Source of the DNA: Candidatus Aminicenantota bacterium
GTDB taxonomy: Bacteria > Acidobacteriota > Aminicenantia > Aminicenantales > Aminicenantaceae
Reading direction: 5' to 3'
DNA length: 6,995 nucleotides
Assembly (NCBI GenBank): GCA_013139435.1
Contig: WTAW01000241.1
Location: 1-6,995, forward strand
Shown: positions 1-5,396 of the stretch, piece by piece
Position numbering within the stretch: position 1 is the stretch's first letter
Layout: each line of letters opens with the position of its first letter
The notes under the pieces: generated by a model
The model's database searches: none
The model's input: the letters and a program-made list of their open reading frames with translations, nothing else
Told to the model about the DNA's origin: nothing
Made by a program: the position numbers and the translations under genes

Positions 1-1052
1 GCACTCAAAGCGGTTAAAATATCAAATCCATCCATATATCCAAGATGAGCAATCCTGAAAAATTCTCCTTTATGGGGATCTTGAGCTCCTGCAATGTACG
101 CCTTATATTTCTCTTGCATCGTTTTTACAAGGGTTTTTCCATCAATACCACTGGGAATCTTAACGGCCGTGAGGATATTGGCCGGTCGTTTTGACAACAG
201 CTCCAAACCTACACTCTGGATCCCTGCTCGTGTGGCTTCTCCAAGGATTCTATGGTGAGTGATGAGGTTATCCAGTCCAATCTGATTAATGATCTTTAGT
301 GCTTCTTGTTGCTGGATGATGAGAGAGATAGCCGGTGTCCAAGGAGAGGTTTCTTTCTTCAGGCTATTCTTGGCTTCTTTTGCGTCAAAATAAAACTTCG
401 GTAAAGTGGATTGTTCCACAAGGCTCCAAGCTTTTTGACTGAAGGAAATATAGGCGAGCCCTGGAGGCACCATGAATGATTTTTGCGAGGCTGAGAGCAG
501 CACATCCAGGTTCCATTTGTCCATGGGACATGGGGTCGCACCTATTCCTGATATACCGTCAACTACGAGAATGGCATCACTTCGAGTGAGTATCTCTCCA
601 TAACCGCGGATATCGTATGCTGTTCCCGTCGATGTTTCTGCCAGAGTAGAGAAAACTGCTTTGACATCAGGATATTTTTTAAGTTCCTCGGAAAGTTGTT
701 CCTTGGTATATGGTTCACCCCACTCGAGAACGATCTCCCGGACTTTCACTCCATAAGCGCGGCATATCTTTGCCCACCGGTTTCCGAACTTCCCCCCGTT
801 GATGACAATAACGGAGTCTTCAGGCGATAGAGTGTTGACCACAGCGGCCTCCATCGCTCCAGATCCCGAAGATGCGAGTATGAATACATCATTTATGGTT
901 TGGAATATATTTTTGATACCAGTGACTGTATCCATAAAGATTCGGGAAAAATCTGGTGTGCGGTGGTGGATCATCGGATGTGTCGCAGCGGCCAGAACAC
1001 TTTCAGGAATAGGAGTGGGACCGGGAGACAGAAGGTAATGCTTCTTGATCAA
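1..1052 (-). CDS. Class V aminotransferase, alanine-glyoxylate / serine-pyruvate type (3' end cut off)
   Basis: This is a PLP-dependent fold-type I transaminase, probably cytoplasmic, that moves an amino group between a small amino acid (alanine or serine) and a keto acid such as glyoxylate or pyruvate. 350 codons are visible and the C-terminus runs off the window start; the family is usually about 360-385 residues, so little is missing. Seen in order: the N-terminal YLLSPGPTPIP signature (residues 6-16), SSGSGAMEAA (61-70, PLP phosphate loop), ETSTG (139-143), VVDGISGIGA (163-172, with the PLP-contacting Asp165), SQKSFMVPPG (189-198, Schiff-base Lys191), and FRIAHLG (332-338), whose Arg333 matches the substrate-carboxylate arginine of the family. 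The start is the TTG at 1052: an in-frame stop lies at 1071-1073, no ATG or GTG lies between them, and a GGAGG sits 6 nt upstream. The residue before ETSTG is Ala within 'LAETSTG', where relatives often have HNETSTG. The exact substrate pair is uncertain. It lies downstream of the M20 peptidase gene on the same strand. Confidence 0.9.
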   Translation of the reverse strand, partial: MIKKHYLLSPGPTPIPESVLAAATHPMIHHRTPDFSRIFMDTVTGIKNIFQTINDVFILASSGSGAMEAAVVNTLSPEDSVIVINGGKFGNRWAKICRAYGVKVREIVLEWGEPYTKEQLSEELKKYPDVKAVFSTLAETSTGTAYDIRGYGEILTRSDAILVVDGISGIGATPCPMDKWNLDVLLSASQKSFMVPPGLAYISFSQKAWSLVEQSTLPKFYFDAKEAKNSLKKETSPWTPAISLIIQQQEALKIINQIGLDNLITHHRILGEATRAGIQSVGLELLSKRPANILTAVKIPSGIDGKTLVKTMQEKYKAYIAGAQDPHKGEFFRIAHLGYMDGFDILTALS

Positions 1053-1058
1053 ATACGA

Positions 1059-1063
1059 CCTCC
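1059..1063 (-). promoter_or_regulatory. Ribosome binding site deciding the TTG start
   Basis: GGAGG on the minus strand, 6 nt before the TTG codon at 1052-1050. With the in-frame stop just upstream it fixes the non-ATG start of the aminotransferase gene. A -10-like TATATT lies further up on the same strand (1094-1099), but no convincing -35 accompanies it, so I do not call a promoter. Confidence 0.75.
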
Positions 1064-1133
1064 AAATGACTTAACGAAACGGTCAGATCAGGCAATATAA
1101 TGGGTCTATGTCTATTCTGTTATTATGACTTAT

Positions 1134-1284
1134 TAGCCTGAATTACTCATAAAAAATGTCGATACATATTACAACTGAAGCAATTTTAATAATTTACTTT
1201 GTTCTTCCAGCAAGCCAATCTGACAATTCCGTTTTCATAGCCCTCATTATTATAATCGACATTTTTTATGAATAATCCAAGCTA
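1134..1284. mobile_element. MITE-like element with 30-bp terminal inverted repeats
   Basis: Left arm 1134-1163 and right arm 1255-1284 are inverted copies of each other. The inner 17 bp (1147-1163 and 1255-1271, TCATAAAAAATGTCGAT in the left arm) are perfect. The outer 13 bp differ at three positions, all transitions. The 91-bp centre is AT-rich and has no credible reading frame. Short, non-coding and bounded by long inverted repeats, it fits a miniature inverted-repeat transposable element moved by a transposase elsewhere. Both ends terminate in TA, which would suit a TA-targeting (IS630/mariner-like) transposase, but TA is its own reverse complement, so this cannot be separated from the inverted repeat itself. 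It fills most of the gap between the peptidase and aminotransferase genes. Alternative: a large RNA hairpin acting in the transcript that runs from the peptidase gene into the aminotransferase gene. Confidence 0.6.
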
Positions 1285-1307
1285 CCAGAATTTGCGTGAA
1301 CAGTCAA

Positions 1308-2438
1308 TCAGAGCTGGCATAACAACTCTGTGAGAAGAGCTGTTCTTTCGATGAGAGAGGGAAGCAGGAGGTGCTCATTTTCAGCATGAATACCGGCACC
1401 ATCAGGTCCAAGACCATCCAACGTCGCCACACCCGTATTTGCAGCGATCGATGCATCAGATCCTCCCCCTGATTTTCCAGCTTCGATTTGAATATTCATC
1501 GAAGAGGCGATGTCTGTTATCCGAGCAAAGAGCCGATCAGAAGTCTTAGTTTTTTCAAGGGGTGGGAGATAGCTCTCCACCGAATATTTGACTTTTGCCC
1601 CTCGTAATGTTGGATGCAGTTGTTTGAAAAAGTTTATAATCTTGTTTTTTTGTGTACTGTTCCAAAATCGAATATCAAGGTGTGCGCTGGCGCTGTCAGG
1701 AACGATATTGACTCTTTCACCGCCCCTAATAATCCCTGTGTTTACCGTTATAGTTTGTGAATTAAGTTTTTGGGCGACGCGGAGCTGAGCCATGAGTTCT
1801 TCAACGGCATTGATCCCCTCGTCAGGGTTGCCAGCGTGTGCTGATTTCCCCTTGGTGTCAAGGCGAATGACTAATCGTCCTTTTCTCTGGTTCTTCATAG
1901 CACCGCCAGGAAGAGATGGTTCCAGGCAAAGAACACAACTCGATCGTTTGGCTAATTTCTGGATCATCTCGTTTGCGACTTCACTCCCCACTTCTTCAGC
2001 AGAATTCATAAAAACAGCAATTTTTTTCTGTGGTTCTATGTTTAGTTCATGGATGGCTTTGAGAGAAGAAATGGCTATAACAAGCCCTGCTTTCATATCT
2101 AGAACTCCAGGGCCGAACACCTTATTTCCAGAAATATAGAAGGGCATATTCTTTATTTTCCCAACGGGCCACACCGTATCGATGTGGGTAAGGATGAGAA
2201 TCTGCTCTTTTCTCTCCTTAGGTTTGAGGCGTGGATACTCTACCAGATGAAGATCTCCCAAGTCCTTGAATGGATAACGAGTGACCTTAGCCCCAGATTT
2301 TTGGAATTCTTTGGCCAGGAAAGAAGAACATTTATCGACAGCGTTCTTATCGGACGATGGTGATTCAAGGCTGACGATTTTTTTCAAGAGATTGATCATT
2401 TCTCCTTGACGGGATTTAAAATAGTGTTTAAATTCCAT
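1308..2438 (-). CDS. M20 family zinc peptidase, carboxypeptidase G2 (glutamate carboxypeptidase) type
   Basis: This is a dinuclear zinc hydrolase of family M20 that cleaves C-terminal amino acids or N-acyl amino acids, acting in the cytoplasm (no signal peptide). Complete at 376 residues, normal for the CPG2/PepT-like branch. The metal and catalytic residues are all recognisable: His85 and Asp87 in HIDTVWP, bridging Asp114 in GPGVLDMKAG, catalytic Glu148 and ligand Glu149 in SAEEVGS, Glu173 in CLEPSLPGG, and His351 in GAGIHAENEH. The segment at about residues 183-295 is the lid/dimerisation domain, including GKSAHAGNPDEGINA and the GGERVNIVP stretch. The GGGSDAS run before the last ligand is also typical. 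The ATG at 2438 has AAGGA (2448-2452) 9 nt upstream and a candidate promoter behind it. The aminotransferase gene downstream could use the released amino acid; this link is inference. The substrate (glutamyl, folyl or another acyl-amino acid) cannot be told from sequence. Confidence 0.92.
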   Translation of the reverse strand: MEFKHYFKSRQGEMINLLKKIVSLESPSSDKNAVDKCSSFLAKEFQKSGAKVTRYPFKDLGDLHLVEYPRLKPKERKEQILILTHIDTVWPVGKIKNMPFYISGNKVFGPGVLDMKAGLVIAISSLKAIHELNIEPQKKIAVFMNSAEEVGSEVANEMIQKLAKRSSCVLCLEPSLPGGAMKNQRKGRLVIRLDTKGKSAHAGNPDEGINAVEELMAQLRVAQKLNSQTITVNTGIIRGGERVNIVPDSASAHLDIRFWNSTQKNKIINFFKQLHPTLRGAKVKYSVESYLPPLEKTKTSDRLFARITDIASSMNIQIEAGKSGGGSDASIAANTGVATLDGLGPDGAGIHAENEHLLLPSLIERTALLTELLCQL

Positions 2439-2477
2439 ATCAATGGTTCCTTGTAATAGCTAATCTTATTGATTCTA

Positions 2478-2506
2478 AATGTATCACAGGTTGTAGGGAA
2501 TCGCAA
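2478..2506 (-). promoter_or_regulatory. Candidate sigma-70-type promoter for the M20 peptidase gene
   Basis: On the minus strand, TTGCGA (2506-2501) is followed after 17 nt by TACATT (2483-2478), each matching 4 of 6 consensus bases. Transcription would begin near 2471, leaving a leader of about 33 nt containing the AAGGA ribosome site. Called from pattern alone. Confidence 0.4.
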
Positions 2507-2535
2507 AGTGCAAAATAAAAAATTTGCCAGCTGCG

Positions 2536-2571
2536 TTTATGAATAATTCAGATGAAAGATGGATTATTCAG
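2536..2571. repeat. Short dyad sharing sequence with the inverted-repeat element tips
   Basis: TGAATAATTCA (2540-2550) and TGGATTATTCA (2560-2570) form an inverted repeat with one mismatch and a 9-nt spacer. The left half, extended to 2536-2551, matches the complement of the left tip of the 1134-1284 element (1138-1153) at 15 of 16 bases. The right half shares 11 bases, from T2560 to A2570, with the complement of the other tip. It sits between the two divergent promoters, directly upstream of the -35 of the plus-strand genes. It may be a relic of two element ends lying back to back, or an operator for the divergent genes. The sequence does not decide between these. Confidence 0.5.
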
Positions 2572-2579
2572 AAAGATTG

Positions 2580-2608
2580 TTGACATCGTATATTGATTTC
2601 ATTACTTT
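2580..2608 (+). promoter_or_regulatory. Candidate promoter for the RdhA-like gene
   Basis: A perfect -35 TTGACA (2580-2585) is followed after 17 nt by TACTTT (2603-2608), a weak -10 (3 of 6). Initiation would fall about at the ATG at 2615, so the message would be leaderless or nearly so. That agrees with the absence of any Shine-Dalgarno sequence there. The weak -10 would suit activator control, but no recognisable activator box such as a CRP/FNR-type dehalobox is seen. Confidence 0.4.
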
Positions 2609-2614
2609 TAGAGC

Positions 2615-3958
2615 ATGAACTTCTTGATATTCCTAGGGGAAATTTCTTTTTTTATTTTGATAGGATTTTTCTTGGTATTCAATCTGTACAACCATAAGGA
2701 AAAAGAGGAGAAAGCGTTTCGTTCAAGCCTTTTAATTCTGCTCGGCTTGATTTCGGTGAATGTCTTTTTTCTCATCATGCCCGGTCTATTGAGAAATCTA
2801 TTATTCTTGACTGTTTTCCTGGCGACTTTTGCCGCGTTTTTTATCATGTATTTTTCATCAAAACCGAGCGGAAACATTGAATTTATCGGCGAAAAGAAAA
2901 AAGTGGATGAAAGAGATACAATTTTTGCCAGATTCGAGCTCAAAGAAAAAGGTAAAAACTACAACGATTACTATAATCGTAGACCCGAATATAAAGCCAC
3001 TGATGATGAGATCCGCAAGCTGCCCGATATTCTTGAGCCTGAACACATGAAAAAAGATCCCGTTCTTTTTTCCCTAACGGCTGCAGAGGATGATTATTTA
3101 AAACATCACATAAAACTTGTGAGTGGAGATGTCACCCTGGATAAAATTGAGTTATCACCCTTCGACAACACTCGGACTGTAAAAAATATCGTGAAGTATT
3201 TAGGGAGTGACATCTGTGGCGTGTGTGAGTTGGACCAAACCTATGTTTATTCTCATGTCGGCCGGGGGCCAGAACCCTATGGAATGGAGATAGAACTGAA
3301 ACATAAGTATGCCATTGTATTTGCGATGGAGATGGACATCGAAATGATCGCTACCTCTCCGAAACCTCCCGTTATTGTTGAAACAGAAAAAAAGTACGTC
3401 GAGATCGCAAAGATCTCTGTTATAGTGGCTGACCTTATTCGCCGTATGGGCTATGACGCGCGCGCGCATATAGCAGGCAGCAACTATCAAGCAATGCTTG
3501 CGCCGCTCGGATGGCGAGCGGGACTCGGAGAGATCGGCCGGATAGGTATTTTGATCACAGAAAAGTATGGGCCGCGTGTTCGATTGGGACTTATCACTAC
3601 GAATCTTCCCCTGACTCCGGATTCATCCAAAACTTTTGGTGTCCAAGATTTCTGCCAGAAGTGTAAAAAATGTGCGAACAACTGCCCAGCTCAAGCCATT
3701 CCTTACGGCGATAAGACGGAAGAAAAAGGCGTTTTGAAATGGGTCTTGAACAGAGAGGGGTGTTACAGATTTTGGAGAAAAGCCGGAACGGATTGTGCCA
3801 TGTGTCTCTATGTCTGTCCTTATAGCAAACCTCAGAACTGGTTTCACGACTCGCTGAGAAAATTGATCTCTCAGTCCTCAACTGCGCAGAGAGTGTCCTT
3901 GTGGGCAGACGATTATTTCTATGGGGCCAATCCGTTACCTAAAGAGCCTCCCTTCTAG
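2615..3958 (+). CDS. Reductive dehalogenase (RdhA) homologue with N-terminal transmembrane helices
   Basis: This is a 447-residue corrinoid and iron-sulfur protein of the reductive dehalogenase family, the enzymes that remove halogens from organohalides at a cobamide. Three hydrophobic helices (about residues 4-25, 38-58 and 61-81) replace the usual Tat signal. The K/R-rich loop 26-36 suggests N-out, with the catalytic part cytoplasmic (inference). Family features follow: ERDTIFAR (99-106), the YNDYYNRRPE stretch after it, GVCELDQTYVYS (202-213), AGLGEIGRIG (302-311) and YGPRVRLG (318-325). Then come two 4Fe-4S motifs: Cys347, 350, 353, 357 (CX2CX2CX3CP) and Cys383, 394, 397, 401 (CX10CX2CX3CP). 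The ending, with WFHD and DDYFYG, is also RdhA-like. The related QueG (epoxyqueuosine reductase) is soluble and lacks these N- and C-terminal features. Putative RdhA proteins with membrane helices in place of the Tat signal are known from genome surveys but poorly characterised. No rdhB-like anchor gene adjoins. An in-frame TAG 6 nt upstream fixes the ATG. Halogenated substrates are not proven. Confidence 0.88.
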   Translation: MNFLIFLGEISFFILIGFFLVFNLYNHKEKEEKAFRSSLLILLGLISVNVFFLIMPGLLRNLLFLTVFLATFAAFFIMYFSSKPSGNIEFIGEKKKVDERDTIFARFELKEKGKNYNDYYNRRPEYKATDDEIRKLPDILEPEHMKKDPVLFSLTAAEDDYLKHHIKLVSGDVTLDKIELSPFDNTRTVKNIVKYLGSDICGVCELDQTYVYSHVGRGPEPYGMEIELKHKYAIVFAMEMDIEMIATSPKPPVIVETEKKYVEIAKISVIVADLIRRMGYDARAHIAGSNYQAMLAPLGWRAGLGEIGRIGILITEKYGPRVRLGLITTNLPLTPDSSKTFGVQDFCQKCKKCANNCPAQAIPYGDKTEEKGVLKWVLNREGCYRFWRKAGTDCAMCLYVCPYSKPQNWFHDSLRKLISQSSTAQRVSLWADDYFYGANPLPKEPPF

Positions 3959-3997
3959 GACAATTCGTTGAAGAGAATTCATAAAATTTCCGATTCA

Positions 3998-4021
3998 TTC
4001 CAAAAAGGAGTGATTTTGGAA
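3998..4021 (+). other. Small hairpin in the gap before the Tat-signal PLP enzyme gene
   Basis: TTCCAAAA (3998-4005) pairs with TTTTGGAA (4014-4021) around the 8-nt loop AGGAGTGA. It ends 4 nt before the strong ribosome site of the next gene, and its loop carries an AGGAG of its own. There is no T-run after it, so it is not an intrinsic terminator. It might influence translation start or RNA stability between the two cistrons. Confidence 0.3.
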
Positions 4022-4025
4022 AATT

Positions 4026-4033
4026 AAGGAGGG
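4026..4033 (+). promoter_or_regulatory. Strong ribosome binding site
   Basis: AAGGAGGG ends 7 nt before the ATG at 4041. It is the best Shine-Dalgarno sequence in the plus-strand block and contrasts with the genes at 2615 and 5397, which have none clearly visible. It suggests that this protein is made in larger amount than its neighbours. Confidence 0.75.
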
Positions 4034-4040
4034 AGAGGTA

Positions 4041-5348
4041 ATGATAACCAGCCGCCGTCAGTTTTTAAAAGGAATGAGTATAGGCCTTGGCAGTCTGGGG
4101 ATGTTTGGCCTGGAACAAAAAGAGGCCGAGGCCGCATTTGCTAAAAAGCGCGGAGAGCTTAAGAATTCCACTGCTTTCGAGATCGCTCGGGACGAAAGCT
4201 ATTGGTTCCATGCCCAACAGGCATTCGACATCGATCGAAGTATCATCAATCTCAATAATGGGGGAGTGCATCCAGCCCCGCGGATCGTCATTGATGCAGT
4301 CAAGCGCTATATGGACTGGTCGAACGGAGCTCCTGTGCTAAATTCATGGAGATACATGAGACCCCGAAAAGAACTGATCCGGAAGAAAATCGCCGATATG
4401 TTTGGGTGCTCTCCTGAGGAAATCGCTCTTGTCAGGAATGTGACAGAGGCTCTTCAGATCGCACTACTGGGTCTCGAATTGAAGGCGGGGGATGAAGTTC
4501 TCACCACACTCCATGATTATCCTTCGATGAAGAATGCGCTTTTACAAAGAGAAAAAAGAGAGGGGATCGTGGTCAAAACCTTTAATTTTCCCTATCCTCC
4601 TGAGAATCTGAGCGTGCTGACGGACCTTTTCGAAAAAAATATCACGCCGAAGACACGAATGATCTTATTGTGTCACATCACAAATTTAACAGGTCAGATT
4701 TTTCCCGTCAAAGAAATCTGTCAATTGGCAAGAAAGCATGGGATAGAAGTCGTGATTGATGGAGCACATGCATTCGCCCATTTCGAATTCAAACAGAAGG
4801 ATTTGGATTGTGACATTTACGGAGCTAATCTTCATAAATGGATGATGGCTCCTATCGGGACGGGTTTTTTGTACGTAAAAAAGGACAGGATCAAAGATAT
4901 TTGGCCATTGTTTCCAGCACCCGATCCACTCGGTGATGACATCCGTAAATTTGAGCATGTCGGTACGCAGCCCGAAGCTTTGAAGCTTGCGGTGGGTGAG
5001 GCGATCACTTTTCATAATGGTCTCGGTGGAACGAATAAACAAGAACGTTTCAGGTACCTCAGGGATTACTGGGCAAAAAACCTGGAAAAGTTAAGAGGTG
5101 TCAGGATCCTCACATCTTATTCTCCAGAACAATCTTGTGGAATCGGAACGTTTACGGTCGATCATATGGACATCCAAAAATTGTCCCGAGTTCTTTTTGA
5201 AAAACACAAGATCTACAACATTTCTGTTGGTGTTCCCAAAGACACAGTCGGGATCCGAGTGACTCCCAGTGTTTATACAACCCTCCGGGAGCTAGAAATA
5301 TTTATTGAGGCTGTCGATCACTACGTTACGAATGGACTCTCTTCATAA
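4041..5348 (+). CDS. Tat-exported class V PLP-dependent enzyme (isopenicillin N epimerase / PvdN-like)
   Basis: This is a fold-type I PLP enzyme of aminotransferase class V, 435 residues, apparently exported folded with its cofactor. The N-terminus has a textbook twin-arginine signal: SRRQFLK (residues 4-10), a glycine-rich hydrophobic stretch (11-24), and an Ala-rich exit near 29-34. The mature part shows NLNNGGVHPAP (the class V N-terminal motif), the VRNVTEALQIAL cofactor loop, VVIDGAHAF with the PLP-contacting Asp240 and His243, and NLHKW with Schiff-base Lys266. The closest overall type by eye is the CefD/isopenicillin N epimerase group. Pseudomonas PvdN, a Tat-exported periplasmic PLP enzyme acting on a pyoverdine side chain, is the best functional precedent. 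The reaction could be transamination, racemisation, desulfuration or C-N cleavage. It follows the RdhA-like gene by 82 bp, has its own strong ribosome site, and is probably co-transcribed. Substrate unknown. Confidence 0.9.
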   Translation: MITSRRQFLKGMSIGLGSLGMFGLEQKEAEAAFAKKRGELKNSTAFEIARDESYWFHAQQAFDIDRSIINLNNGGVHPAPRIVIDAVKRYMDWSNGAPVLNSWRYMRPRKELIRKKIADMFGCSPEEIALVRNVTEALQIALLGLELKAGDEVLTTLHDYPSMKNALLQREKREGIVVKTFNFPYPPENLSVLTDLFEKNITPKTRMILLCHITNLTGQIFPVKEICQLARKHGIEVVIDGAHAFAHFEFKQKDLDCDIYGANLHKWMMAPIGTGFLYVKKDRIKDIWPLFPAPDPLGDDIRKFEHVGTQPEALKLAVGEAITFHNGLGGTNKQERFRYLRDYWAKNLEKLRGVRILTSYSPEQSCGIGTFTVDHMDIQKLSRVLFEKHKIYNISVGVPKDTVGIRVTPSVYTTLRELEIFIEAVDHYVTNGLSS

Positions 5349-5362
5349 AACACATATTTTGG

Positions 5363-5389
5363 TTCTGGAGCGAAAAACCACATCCAGAA
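5363..5389 (+). other. Intercistronic hairpin before the kynureninase-like gene
   Basis: TTCTGGA (5363-5369) pairs with TCCAGAA (5383-5389) around a 13-nt loop. It ends 7 nt before the ATG at 5397, where a ribosome site would be expected. No T-run follows, so it is not an intrinsic terminator. It could affect translation of the next gene or RNA processing. Confidence 0.3.
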
Positions 5390-5396
5390 AAAAACG

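Noticed and set aside
1134..1284. CRISPR repeat pair
   Set aside because: There are only two copies, they are inverted relative to each other, and no array or cas gene is present.
1792..2139. 115-codon plus-strand frame inside the M20 peptidase gene
   Set aside because: It is antisense to a complete peptidase gene whose metal-ligand motifs are all intact. It has no recognisable motif or ribosome site.
2439..2614. CRP/FNR-type (dehalobox) site controlling the RdhA-like gene
   Set aside because: I looked for TTAAT-N4-ATTAA or TTGAT-N4-ATCAA patterns and found none. The dyad at 2536-2571 has a different sequence and spacing.
2608..2943. 111-codon minus-strand frame opposite the start of the RdhA-like gene
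   Set aside because: It mirrors the membrane-helix coding region and has a basic, low-complexity product typical of a shadow frame.
2615..3958. Epoxyqueuosine reductase (QueG)
   Set aside because: QueG shares the fold and the ferredoxin motifs, but the membrane helices, the ERDTIFAR segment, the YGPRVRLG stretch and the C-terminal WFHD...DDYFYG region fit the RdhA family.
3998..4021. Intrinsic terminator after the RdhA-like gene
   Set aside because: The stem is AT-rich and no T-run follows. It ends next to the ribosome site of the following gene.
4686..5042. 118-codon minus-strand frame within the Tat-signal PLP enzyme gene
   Set aside because: It lies opposite the conserved PLP-binding region and has no family likeness.
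5363..5389. Intrinsic terminator after the Tat-signal PLP enzyme gene
   Set aside because: The 7-bp stem is followed by A residues on the coding strand instead of T residues.
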